Part shown: positions 1-10,181 of the stretch, piece by piece
How positions within the stretch are numbered: position 1 is the stretch's first letter
How the letters are laid out: the number at the start of each line of letters is the position of its first letter
DNA from: Tritrichomonas musculus
Taxonomy: Eukaryota; Parabasalia; Tritrichomonadida; Tritrichomonadidae
Assembly: GCA_039105265.1 (NCBI GenBank)
Contig: JAPFFF010000003.1
Location: 7,130,001-7,194,000 of the forward strand
DNA: 64,000 nt
Direction: 5' to 3'
Notes under the pieces: model-generated
What the model was told of the DNA's origin: nothing
Databases searched by the model: none
Seen by the model: the letters and a program-made list of their open reading frames with translations, nothing else
Translations under genes and position numbers: made by a program

Positions 1-690
1 GTTTATTTTGATTAGGTCCATCACCTATATTAAACACATCTGCAAAGTATTCATTCCAATTACTTATCTGGTAAAAATTGATAGATTTGGTTGCACTGTC
101 GTTAACATGTTCATTCTTGTGCAACCAAATATATGATTTCATGAAAACCATTCTTATCATATTATCCATCTGTTCGTATATCCCGATAGTTAATTAATGA
201 ATCATCTTGAACAAAATCTTTTGCATATTCTCCATGCTTAGCCATCCATGACTTCATTACATTATGTACTGCATCAAAGAAACCTCTAATGTCTCCCTCA
301 GTAGATATCCAATCAATAACAACAAAGCTTGTAAGGAATTTTCATGTTGGTTGGTTCTTAAATTCTGCTTTGGTATCATCCTCTTGGAATTTCTTTAGTT
401 GTTTATCTGTTAAGATTTCAACTTCAACTTTTCCACCATGTTTAACAAAGGCATCTTTAGTAAATTTACGCATTGCTATTTCAACTTCTAATTTTCGACG
501 GCTTTTAATAATCTGTGCTGAACGAACTCCAACAATAGATTCACCTTTGTTTGCAGTTGACCATTCAGGTGGAAAGTTAAACAAGTACCTATTAAACTGA
601 GCTTTATCATGTTGAGCATCCTCAAGGAAGTAGGCTGTTTCGATTGGAGGAGGTGTATTACCATCATTAACTATATTATCTCGATTAGGA
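1..690 (-). mobile_element. Polinton/Maverick remnant at left edge
   Basis: The minus strand encodes a stretch clearly related to the protein at 27560-28789 inside the large Polinton. Shared landmarks in the same order are PIET, a Y/F-PPEW motif and a GVR motif, followed by a charged helical stretch. This is therefore a second, older Polinton copy, of which only part lies in the window; it looks broken. No terminal inverted repeat is visible near 690, so its right boundary is approximate and the rest, if any, lies to the left of the window. The function of the shared protein is unknown. Confidence 0.7.
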
Positions 691-859
691 TATAAAGTGT
701 AATCTTAAATAAACTTTATATATTAGAATTTACTTTATTTTATACGAATTTATTTAATAAACTAAATTCCAAAAACTGGACCTCTCAATTTTTTTAAATA
801 TATAGAATTTTTTCAAAGCTTCTTTTAAATTTTGAATGATATTGAAATTTTGTTTACTT

Positions 860-1480
860 TCATTATGGGCTCAGGCTTTTCGGCAACCAAAATCAAATTC
901 ATTATAATTCCTTAAGCCAAGATGATAAATATGAAAAATCTGATCATTCTACTCGGTCCCGAAAACAAACAAATAAGATCAAAGATAATCAAAAATTATG
1001 TAGTGATCAAGATTAATATTCCGACAAATCCTTAAACCAAGATGATAATTATGATAAATCTGATCATTCTTCTCGATCCCGAAAACAAACAATTAAGATC
1101 AAAGATAATCAAAAATTATGTAGTGATCAAGATTAATATTCCGACAAATCCTTAAACCAAGATGATAATTATGGTAAATCTGATCATTCTACTTGATCAC
1201 AAAACCAAACAACTGAGATCGAAGATAATCAAAATATACAGAATTTACAGCATCAAGCTCCAATTTCACCATCAATTAGCAGCATAGGTACTTTTAATCA
1301 AGTGAATCAGATGAATAGTTCACCACCAATTTGAACTTGAAAGTATCATAGAATATTTAAGAAATAATGAAAATGAAGAAGAATATGTAGAATTTGAAGA
1401 AGAAGAAGAGGAAAAAGAGGAAAAAGAAGAGAATTGTACCGATGATGAAATAATGAATCCATAGCAATTTTTTACAGTCT
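860..1480 (+). pseudogene. Decayed acidic repeat protein with 120-bp tandem units
   Basis: About three tandem copies of a 120-bp unit start near 903, 1023 and 1143; the stretches at 961-1020 and 1081-1140 are almost identical. The plus strand reads as Ser/Asp/Gln/Lys-rich protein (repeated SLNQDD and KSDHS), followed in another frame by a glutamate-rich tail (LESIIEYL, then EEEEE). Each unit carries an in-frame TAA at the same place (SDQD-stop-YSDK), and later there is a TGA and a frameshift, so it is not an intact gene. The stops sit where Gln would fit. The family is not recognised. It ends close to the inverted-repeat element at 1494. Confidence 0.5.
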
Positions 1481-1493
1481 TTTCGGTTTGATA

Positions 1494-2970
1494 GTGGAAA
1501 AATTCAATTTGATAGTGGAAAAGTTCATTTTGATAGTGGAAAAATCATAAACAAACAATAATTTGTTATAATTTATTGTTTTTTAGAATGATTAATACAT
1601 ATATATTATATTTATTACATTCATTAATCAGATAAACAATTAATAAAATGATAATCAGAAAAAAAAAATTTGTTCCATTAAGCATTTATTCTATAATTAT
1701 AATATGATATATATTTATTTCTTTTAATATATAAAATAAATAAAATTATTAATTAAATCAATTTTTAATATAGATATTTGTGTTTTAATTTTTTTTTATA
1801 GAACACATGAAAAAATCATTAGTGATCCATTAAATGAATCTTCACCAAAAATAGCTTGGGGATTAATGATAAAATAATGGGAAGATATGCTTGAATTATT
1901 TGCCAAAGCGTTTGACAATGTTTAATAAGTAAAAACAAAGATTGCAGATTTGAATAAATTATACATAAATCAAATATTATTTTATAATCTAATATTTATG
2001 TATCAAACATAAAAAAATATCTTTTGTTTTTTAAGAAAAAACCATTTTTTGTTAAATTTAAAATTGTGAAGTTATTTGAAAAAGTTGGTAATTTATATTT
2101 TTTTCAAAGGACTTAGCTCTCAATTTTTTTTTTAAAAAAAATTAATTAATTTAAAACATTTTAGTGTAATTTTTGAAAACTGCTTATTTATTGGCGTTAT
2201 TTAGCCATTTCTCGTTGCCTTCATGAATAATGGTTTTATTGATAAATCTTTGATCGTTAAAACTATTAAAGATTTTTTCATCAACATAAGTTTTAGTTTA
2301 GCATTCATTTGTATTTTGATTACTTCGATTTAAACGAATTTTCGATTTTTAAAACAATTAAAACATTGTTCAAATTCTGAAAAAATTGTAGAAAATTGCG
2401 AGACAAGTTGCAGTACCTAAATAACTAGACTATAAAATGAGCTAATATTTTCTTATCAGGCTTTCATATTTATTGAAAATTGAAATGTTGAAAAGAAATC
2501 AATAATAATGCTTATAACAATGACCATGCCTGACAAGTATCATCAAAGTACATCATGATATTTTGGGATATACCTTAAATGTCGGAGAAATTTACTTCCT
2601 CGAAGAGATTGCTATCCAATTTTAAAAAACTAATGGATAAAGAACTTTTTCATTTCATTTGTCATAGTAAAAAAATAAAACACAAATATCTATATTAAAA
2701 ATTGATTTAATTAATAATTTTATTTATTTTATATATTAAAAGAAATAAATATATATCATATTATAATTATAGAATAAATGCTTAATGGAACAAATTTTTT
2801 TTTTTCTGATTATCATTTTATTAATTGTTTATCTGATTAATGAATGTAATAAATATAATATATATGTATTAATCATTCTAAAAAACAATAAATTATAACA
2901 AATTATTGTTTGTTTATGATTTTTCCACTATCAAAATGAACTTTTCCACTATCAAATTGAATTTTTCCAC
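1494..2970. mobile_element. Element with ~300-bp terminal inverted repeats
   Basis: The arm at 1494-1797 is repeated, inverted and nearly identical, at 2667-2970. The outer end of each arm holds GTGGAAAA sub-repeats (TTTGATAGTGGAAAA, three times on the left). The 870-bp interior carries a decayed plus-strand reading (1805-2030; KIAWGL, LELFAKAFDNV) with several TAA stops, and no recognisable transposase. The right end abuts a mariner transposase fragment and the left end abuts the decayed repeat gene. No clear target duplication was seen. It is either a non-autonomous element with long inverted ends or two inverted copies of a 300-bp repeat. Confidence 0.65.
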
Positions 2971-3540
2971 ATCTATTCAATTTTTGGCTTTCATTCAAAT
3001 CATGTGGCACCTATCGAAAATGCAATTTTTTATAATGAAATTCTTCAATTAAAACCTTTTTAACTGTTTCTCTGCTGATGTCTAACATTAATGCAATGTA
3101 CCTAGCCGATGATGATGGAAAATTATCAATAAATCGTTTAATATGATTTCTTATTTCTTGTGATATAGGTCTTCCAACCCTAGGTAAATCATTTAAGTTT
3201 TTTCGTCCATGCTCAAACTCTTTATACCATTTGTATATCATGGGCAATGAAGGACAATCTTGTCTATAAGCATCAGTCATTTCGGTCAAAGTTTCTTGAG
3301 GAGATAATCTCCTGAGCCAGCAAAAGTGGATAACTCCACAAAATTCTACATTCATATTTTAAAAAATTTAACGTACTTTTTTTAACGTCTATTTTTCTTT
3401 TAGATTTATTGTATTATTTAATAATTAAAATCATAATAATTATTCAATAGATGATGGAGTTGATATTAATATTAATTAAATTGACCTATCATTAAAACTC
3501 CCTGAATTATAAAAAATTCACGAACTTAATGGCCACCCTA
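2971..3540 (-). mobile_element. Truncated mariner element, transposase N-terminus
   Basis: An ATG at 3355 opens a 114-codon frame with the paired helix-turn-helix layout of mariner transposases: a first HTH with YKWYKEFEHGR, the linker VGRP, then a second HTH with ISRETVKKVL and HYKKLHF. Beyond an in-frame TAG (3008-3010, where mariners have the Trp of RWVPH) the same frame continues VPHDLNESQKLNR up to 2971. There the 300-bp-armed element begins. The catalytic DDD domain is absent. The upstream end near 3530-3540 (GGCCACCCTA, next to TATA) fits a mariner tip at a TA target. This is a dead 5' fragment. Confidence 0.75.
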
Positions 3541-3918
3541 TATATTAAAGTCATTTGAAAATGGATATTGTGAAGTGGCAAATCTTTTTTCAATCTGTGA
3601 CTTCATCGAGCTCTCAAAGTCTTTATGAAATGCAGATGAAGTGAAATTGTTTGAATGAAACTTTCAAAAACTGAAAACTCACACATAAAGGGTAAAATAT
3701 GGGCTAACCTTTCATTAAAAAAAATGAAGTAAATATATCGGTTTTATTCCATTATTTTACATAGATAAAAAAATTAACATACATTTTTTAATGAAAATTT
3801 TATTAAAAATTATTGAATAAACCAGTTTACCTTAATATCATTTAGCTGTTGTGCCAACAATATTGATACATAGTCGTTGGTTGAAGGTTAATCGATTAAT
3901 CTTCTCAAAATGAAAAGG
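3541..3918. other. Gene-free stretch with weak coding traces
   Basis: The plus strand at about 3545-3690 reads protein-like in one frame (for example VANLFSICDFIELSKSL) but is broken by TAA, TGA and frame changes. The remainder is AT-rich with no recognisable feature. Confidence 0.3.
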
Positions 3919-4225
3919 TAAAAATGATAAATGATAAAGGTTATGCAATTATTAATGATTGGTAAGAAGTTTTTGCTTTGATGATCAGTAAAGAGCCCAG
4001 AGTATGGTTAACTCCAAATGAAGTTGAAGGTCTTTTTGGCAATAAAGACCTCGTTTACACTCAAGATGTTTTAATTTTGCATCATTGCATAATAGAGCAC
4101 CCTTCGATACACTACTAAGATGATGGTAAAATAAATACATCAGATGAAAAAACATACATATAATGAGCATCTAAATTGGAATTTAAAGAACAAATATGTG
4201 TTAATTTCTTTGAAACTGATAACTG
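3919..4225 (+). pseudogene. Decayed unknown coding remnant
   Basis: The plus strand reads as one continuous protein-like frame (NDKGYAIINDW, then EVFALMISKEPRVWLTPNEV, then DVLILHHCIIEH) interrupted by TAA/TAG stops at places where Gln would fit. No family is recognised. The quality of the reading between the stops suggests a once-functional gene rather than chance, but no intact start or end is visible. Confidence 0.35.
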
Positions 4226-4899
4226 ATAAATTTATAGATGGTACATCTTTATTTATCGATAAAAAAATTATAATGCATTTTTTTTTTATAAACATCGATT
4301 AAAAAAAATAAATCATTAGTGATTTAATTAAGTATCATGTTAGACATTGATTTTACTAAGTTAACGCATTAAAAAAAAAAACAAAAAAATAATAACAAAT
4401 AAGAATTCAAAATTATTATTACTATTTTTACATTAATTGTATGTATTTAAAGTAAAAAGCATTAAATTGATGGATGACAGCCAAAAATATTATGAGGTAT
4501 TGCCAATACAACAATTTGGATATATTAAATTCTTGACTTTTTAGATATACTATTATTGATCAATGATTGACACTAAAAAACACTTGTAATAAGTCATAAA
4601 TGACGAAATATTCACTTTCTTCAAGTAATCAATGAATTTTATTAGTTGACTACTTTTGAATTGAAATACAAGAATTTTTATATTTCACATATCCACAGAA
4701 ATAACAATTATAATTATTTTTTTTCAAAATTAATATATTATTTAAAACATAAATTTATTGATAGCTCACTTTTCTTTAGAAAAAATAAAACTTTCTGATG
4801 ATAAATATTATCTAGCATCAAATATTATTTTTTTTATTAAAAAACATTATAAACAAAGAAAACAACCATTATACACTTAAATTTTTAAAATCTGATTGT
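4226..4899. other. AT-rich stretch without genes
   Basis: Homopolymer-rich A/T sequence. There is no open frame of note on either strand and no recognisable RNA. Isolated TTATCGAT words near 4250 may belong to the far end of the hAT-like repeat whose better end is at 5083. Confidence 0.3.
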
Positions 4900-5083
4900 T
4901 GGTTCTTTCTAAAAAGTTATATTTATCGGTAATTATCGGATACAAAATTTTAATCAGATAAAAAATTAATCGATAAAATTTTTCATTTATCGATATTTAT
5001 CAGTCATCGAAAGTTTATCAGATAATATCGATATTCATTGGACGATCATAACCGTTATCGGATAATATCGATAAGCAACCCTG
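4900..5083 (-). repeat. hAT-like repeat end, copy 1
   Basis: Read on the minus strand from 5082 the sequence starts CAGGGTTGCTTATCGATA and is full of TATCGATA words. A second copy starts at 56457 (CAGTGTTGGTTATCGATG), and the two share blocks for about 200 bp, including ATGAAAAATTTTATC and AACTTTTTAGAAA. CAGNGTTG fits the 5' tip consensus of hAT transposons. The opposite end was not found convincingly, so this is called a repeat end only. Confidence 0.45.
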
Positions 5084-5165
5084 TAAAAAAATATTTCAAA
5101 ATTAATTCTATTATAAATATAATTTATGTAATAAAATATATTACTAATAAATCAAAAATAAAATA

Positions 5166-5527
5166 AACGGTACTACGATCGGATGTAAAGTGTCAAAAAA
5201 TTGAGAGCTAAATTAAATAACCTGGAAATGCTTAAAAAAATTATATAACAGTTAATTTTATAAAATATAAAATCAAATTCTTTAATGAAATTTGGAAGTA
5301 AATTTTCAATTTTTGAGACATACCATATGAAAAATTTTTTTTGAATGGATAAAATGAGTTTTTCATTCAAATCTAATGAACATAAATCTCCAAATCAAAT
5401 TAGAAAATCCTTCCAATATTTTAATAAGTTATTATATATAATGTGTTCTATTTATATATTTGGTTTGTTTCGATTATTATAGTTTTTTAAATATTTTTGA
5501 CACTTTACATCCGATTGTAGTACCGTT
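5166..5527. mobile_element. MITE with ~33-bp TIRs (ACGGTACTAC family)
   Basis: Left end ACGGTACTACGATCGGATGT continues into AAAGTGTCAAAAA; the right end is its inverted copy with one mismatch. The interior is AT-rich and non-coding. The inner part of the repeat, GTAAAGTGTCAAAAA, is shared with the element at 9053-9931. TA-rich flanks would fit a Tc1/mariner-driven MITE, but the exact target duplication is ambiguous. Confidence 0.75.
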
Positions 5528-5624
5528 ATAAAATATATAAATGGTTATTTAATAAGATATTATCCTTTTAAATTGAATGAAACGTGAAAATTAAAAAACT
5601 TAGTTTATTTACTATATCTATAGA

Positions 5625-6017
5625 TGCCTGAAAAAGTTGCCGACGACAGGAAAAAGTTGCCAAAGGTGGCCTTAAAAGCATTTTTTCAGCATTTAAACAA
5701 TACGATATAAAAAAGAAATCATTGTTTCATTATTTGTTGCATTTTAAATTATAAAAAAATGTTTATGTTTCATTTTTTTAAACAAATTTTGTTAAATTTT
5801 TTAAAAATTTTTATGTTAACTTTTTCTTAGCATTTCAATTGAGCATTGAATATAAGATATATATATATCTTCATATTTTTTTAATTATTACTTTTTATTA
5901 CATATTAATAATATTTAATATAATTTAAATATAATTAATTATAAATTTCATTTAAATATATCCTTAAAAAGGTCATCGTTGGCAACTATTTCCCGCCGTT
6001 GGCAACTTTTTCCCGCC
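5625..6017. mobile_element. MITE with repeated AAAAAGTTGCC motifs in its TIRs
   Basis: Left arm 5628-5675 (GAAAAAGTTGCCGACGACAG, then GGAAAAAGTTGCCAAAGGTG) is inverted at 5963-6016. Each arm contains the AGTTGCC word twice, about 20 bp apart, as transposase-binding repeats often do. The interior is non-coding A/T. No target duplication could be fixed. Confidence 0.7.
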
Positions 6018-6463
6018 ACTTTATGTAATATTATAACATAATGATTTATTAAATTTAATTCAAGCAAAATAAAAATATTGTATTTTAAAACATTAAATAT
6101 TGTATTTTAAATATTATAACATAGTGATTAAATAAATGTTTTTTTGAAAAATTAATTATTTCAATATAACTTATTTTCAAAAAGCTGATATTATTTGAAA
6201 CTATTTCTGAGATAAAATAAAACATAATTATACAAATATATAATATATATATTTGAAATATTAAGTTTAAAATAATCTATAAACAAATTTTATACATCAT
6301 TTATATAATATAAAAGTAAGAATAAATATATATAAACATATTCCACTTTTTCAATTGGGGAGTAATGGGTGGGAATGGGATTTGATATACCCAAGCATTT
6401 TTGGGATTTTCCGTATGATTAAAGTAGAACATTTTACCTTTGAGTTCTTAGAGTACCATACAT
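6018..6463. other. AT-rich stretch without genes
   Basis: No open frame of note. A short G-rich patch near 6356-6385 (TTGGGGAGTAATGGGTGGG) stands out and lies just downstream of the HNH gene's 3' end. Confidence 0.3.
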
Positions 6464-6799
6464 CTAATCTGCCCGCGCATTTATAATTTTGGGCATATCC
6501 CTGTTATAGTTACTATCAGTTGGGGTTATCCATCTTAAGTTGCTTAGATGGTAATCAGCCCTATTCCTATTGATATGGTCTACCTCTATTTTATGTTGTG
6601 GGTCATCATTCGGTATGAACTGTCTTGCTATAAGTACATGTTTCAAGTAGTAGTCGCCATTTAGACATACACGTATATACCCCTTAATATGTTTTGCATC
6701 TTTGCATATAAAATGATTACTCTTACGTCTTATAGTAAAGGGGTACCTATTCAGTATCTCATAATCATTAGTAAAGCCTTTGAGTGGCACAAATGACAT
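6464..6799 (-). CDS. Stand-alone HNH endonuclease (NUMOD4/HNH type)
   Basis: This is a 111-residue protein. The C-terminal half carries the HNH core: HVLIARQFIPNDD (first His of the strand-helix), EVDHINRNRADYHLSNLRW (the DH and N of the metal site), then ITPTDSNYN. The N-terminal YPFTIRRKSNHFI and KGYIRVCLNGDYYLKHVLIA form the NUMOD4-like strands. It is closely related to the HNH protein inside the Polinton at 21885-22490, especially through EVDHIN and the SNLRW-TP block. Such proteins nick or cut DNA and spread as homing genes or selfish passengers. The ATG at 6799 is preceded by TGTAA. The flanks are locally GC-rich compared with the region. It may have moved alone or be left over from another Polinton. 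Confidence 0.8.
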   Translation of the reverse strand: MSFVPLKGFTNDYEILNRYPFTIRRKSNHFICKDAKHIKGYIRVCLNGDYYLKHVLIARQFIPNDDPQHKIEVDHINRNRADYHLSNLRWITPTDSNYNRDMPKIINARAD

Positions 6800-7129
6800 T
6801 TACATATATGAAGAAATAGGTACGAGATTCTCGGGGCAGGTACCTGTGCCGTTTCATAGATGGTGGGCAGTAGTGAGAACCATCATGGAGAAAAAATATT
6901 TTTTATTTTTAATTTTTTTTTTTTAACTGGTTTGTGTTCACGCGTGGGGAGACATGCCCCGCGGAAACCGACTAGTATATACTACTATTTCTTTATAAAA
7001 TTCTATGAAGTTACAATCATATTCTTACTACATTTCATCTGCATACTTACGGGATTCAATATAAGGCATTCAATGAAATTCATCCATATATTTCATCCAA
7101 TCTTCACTACTCTTTTCATCGAATAATAA
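6800..7129. other. GC-richer stretch with a small hairpin
   Basis: It contains the palindrome CAGGTACCTG near 6838 and a hairpin near 6940-6963 (CGCGTGGGG / CCCCGCG with a one-base bulge). I could not match it to a known RNA. The open frame across it has no family features and is not called. Confidence 0.3.
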
Positions 7130-7990
7130 ACTTTTTTTTATTTGATTTCATCCATCATTTTATAAAATTTCAACAAATATTTAATGTAATTTCAACAAAT
7201 ATTTCATCAAAATTCAGCAATCATTTTATTACATTTCAAAAAATTTTTAATGTAATATCAACATGTATTTTATATAATTACAGCAAATGTTTTACCCAAT
7301 TTCAATATAAAATTTTATCTTATTTCAACAAATATTTTATGAAATCTCAACAATTATTTTATGAAATCTCAACAAAGATTTAATTGGATTTCAACGACTA
7401 TTTTATTACATTTCATCACATATTTTATAAAATTTCAACAAATTTTTAATGGAATTTCAACAAATATTTTATATAATTTCAGCAAACATTTTATCTAATT
7501 CAAATAAATATTTCGCATAGTTATAACAATTTTTTATGGAGTATCATCAAATGTCTTATGAAGTATCATAGATTTGGTCTAATGAAATAATAGCAATTTT
7601 TGAATTTTGTATCGAATGAACATTCAGACAGTTCGAAAATATATTTAAAATAATTCAAGCAAAATATTTAATGAAGTTATATTGATAATATATTATGGAA
7701 TTTCAACATTAATTTCATGAAATCATCACCTTTATTTAGAGAATTTTAAATATCATTTAATTACATTTTGACACATCATTTGTAAAATTCAACCATCAAT
7801 TTAATCTGATTTCAACGAAATATTTAATGTAATTTTAATTTTCAATTCATTGATGACGTTTCGAATTGAATCATTTGTGGAATTCTAAATAATTCATTTT
7901 ATCCTATTTCACATCGTTTATTTTTGAAATTATAACAATTATTTGCACTTCGTTTTAACCAACAATTTCATGTAATTCAAACATCAACAA
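7130..7990. repeat. Degenerate minisatellite, ATTTCAACAAATATTTTAT units
   Basis: Roughly 30 imperfect units of about 27-30 bp resembling AATTTCAACAAATATTTTAT run head to tail, more diverged after 7600. The array is non-coding and ends where the kinase pseudogene starts. Confidence 0.75.
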
Positions 7991-7994
7991 TTTC

Positions 7995-8608
7995 AATATA
8001 ATGACCACCCGAACATCATCAAAGCGTTTGGATTTTTCACGAGCAGGACAAACGTCCGCCTTGTATCGTGCTTGAGTACTGTGCTGCGAGCCTTGATGAT
8101 CTCATCTCTCGAGGTGGTCTCAGTAACGAGGATCTCGCATTCATCGTCTACCAGATCGCCGATGGAATGCGGTACATCCACAGCAAAGGAGTCATCCACC
8201 GTGACCTGAAGCCTGCCAACATTCTCGTTGACACTGACTGCATCATCAAAATCAGCGACTTCGGCATCTAGAAGTTGATGAGCGTCGAGGAACAGACAAT
8301 GACGCTCGGAGCTGGCACGTAGTTCATGGCGCCTCCTCTTCTTCATCCTCAGCGGTGGAGAGTTTCCAAGAATCAAAATGTTTGACTTTCCGCGCGGGAA
8401 GAAGGCGCCAATCCCAGAAGCATTCACAGAACTCGCAAAAAGACTGATCGATGAATGCTGGAACCTTGTCCCTGCTGATCGCCCGAGCTTCGAAGACATC
8501 GTCTCCGTTCTGGTGGAAAACCATTTCGAAGTCACACCGCTTGATGTGAACGAAAAGAAAAATGTCGAATCACGTGTGAGAGCACATCAAGCAAGAATCC
8601 CGAAATAA
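7995..8608 (+). pseudogene. Protein kinase pseudogene (GC-rich fragment)
   Basis: The reading starts within the kinase N-lobe ([11 protein letters not shown]), shifts frame near 8030, then gives the hinge (VLEYC), the catalytic loop HRDLKPAN, and DFGI followed by an in-frame TAG and a second TAG before FMAP. After another shift and a loss of about 20-30 residues it resumes with FILSGGEFP and the C-lobe signature DECWNLVPADRPSFEDIV, ending at a TAA. The glycine loop and the ATP-binding Lys are missing. Base composition is near 50% GC against a very AT-rich surround, and there is no 5' part. This suggests a recently copied fragment of a family whose members are GC-richer. It is not functional. 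Confidence 0.85.
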
Positions 8609-9052
8609 AGAAATCATTAAATTAAAAACATATCTCTGACATAGATAAGTTTTTTGGGTATTAATAAATGAGAAAATCATTCGAATATAATGAATTTAAA
8701 ATGTTACATCTAGTTCACTCTAATGGATGTTTTTTTTTTATATTGTCTCAAATTAATAATCAAGATAAACTTTTTCTGAAAGATATTTTTCTCAAATTAA
8801 TTTTGAAAATCTGACTCTTTTTTAAATTTTTGCAAAATATATAATAATAAAAAATCCCATCATTGATTTTTGAATTTACATTTTATAACATACCTCAATT
8901 TTCATCGATCTTTTCAAATAGTTAAACTGGATTCGATAAATCAGACCACTATTTCAAAGTTACATATAACTTTTTGCATTCAATTTTAAAATTTTATTTT
9001 TCCTGCTTCAGAAATTACACACGATTTTCTCTCAAAACTGGTCTAAAAAAAA
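8609..9052. other. AT-rich stretch without genes
   Basis: No open frame, repeat array or RNA gene is recognised. Confidence 0.4.
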
Positions 9053-9931
9053 TATAGGGGTTTAACCGTTCGTAAACTGTCAGAAAATAAAAAAAATAAG
9101 ATATTTCATAACAAAATTGATATTTATACTAATTATATTTAATAATTATTAATTAAAATCTCAAATATAAAATCCGTCTATAGGAACCTATAATTTTGAT
9201 GAATGATAAAATTCAATAGTGCCCTATTCAATTAATATGAAATAATGCTATTCATTTTTTTCCATTGTAAACCAAATAAAAATACCAAATTATGATCAAA
9301 TTAATATTTTAGATAAAAGAATGATATAATTCTAGAAAATATTTTCTAAATATTAAAGTTTTTTGGAAAATTTGCATTTTTTGATTAATATATAAATAAT
9401 TAAAGATTTATTAATATATAATGAATTTTCATTACATTTAATTTTTAAATATTTTTTTATTTTATTTCAAGAGCACTTTTTCTTCAAGATATTTCCAGAG
9501 ATTTTGAAAAATTATAAATTCATTAATGAAGTGATTTTGAATTCTTGACTTCATTAATAAATTATAAATTCATTAATGAAGTGATTTTGAATTCTTTATT
9601 TCATTTACTTTTATTATTATGGTTCATTTTCTATTTTGCTCTTCCAATTAGTATTTTAATATTATATTTTAAAAAATATAAATGAAATAGGCTATATTTT
9701 GGTAGAAATTTTTATAACTAAATCTTATTTTAACATTTGAAAAAGTTTTTATCTCTCAGAAAAATAAAAAATGAATTTTTTAATGTTAGTATATATATTT
9801 TTTAATACTTATAGTATTTATATAAATAAATATTAATATAGTATAATAATATATTATTTATTTAATAAAATCTATCTTTTTTAATCTAAATGAAAATTTT
9901 TGACACTTTACGAACGGTTAAACCCCCTATA
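9053..9931. mobile_element. Non-autonomous element with ~35-bp TIRs (TATAGGGGGTTTAACC)
   Basis: Left TATAGGGGTTTAACCGTTCG continues TAAACTGTCAGAAA; the right end is its inverted copy ending TTTAACCGTTCG / GTAAAGTGTCAAAAA with a few mismatches. TATA at both outer edges fits a TA target. The 810-bp interior has no open frame. It contains a 50-bp tandem duplication (9511-9540 repeated at 9561-9590). The inner TIR block matches the MITE at 5166-5527, suggesting the same mobilising enzyme. Confidence 0.75.
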
Positions 9932-10176
9932 AAAAAATATTCAATTTTATATTATGAAAAAGTTGATTTTTAAAAATTAAATTTATTTAAAAAATAAATT
10001 TTTGCTTCCCTATTTTCAAGCATACATATATTTTCTGCCGTAAGTTCCTCATTTTATTGACGTATTTTTGGTGTAATTTTGAAAGATATGCCTCTTTTTT
10101 TGGAATAAGAAATTCATCATGTAATTCGAAACGCTTAATTACATCTCAGCTCTTCCGGTTTCTACGTTTAAACATT

Positions 10177-10181
10177 ACGGA
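10177..10181. repeat. Polinton target-site duplication, left copy
   Basis: ACGGA directly precedes the AGTAG tip. The same five bases follow the right tip at 29328-29332. With one base shared, TACGGA would give a 6-bp duplication, also normal for Polintons. Confidence 0.8.

Noticed and set aside
6930-6990. tRNA or group I intron core near the HNH gene
   Set aside because: The GC-rich hairpin has no tRNA cloverleaf or T-loop and no recognisable intron core; the HNH type is not restricted to introns.
7993-8535. Minus-strand 180-codon frame over the kinase pseudogene
   Set aside because: It is the antisense shadow of the GC-rich kinase sequence; the plus strand carries clear kinase motifs.
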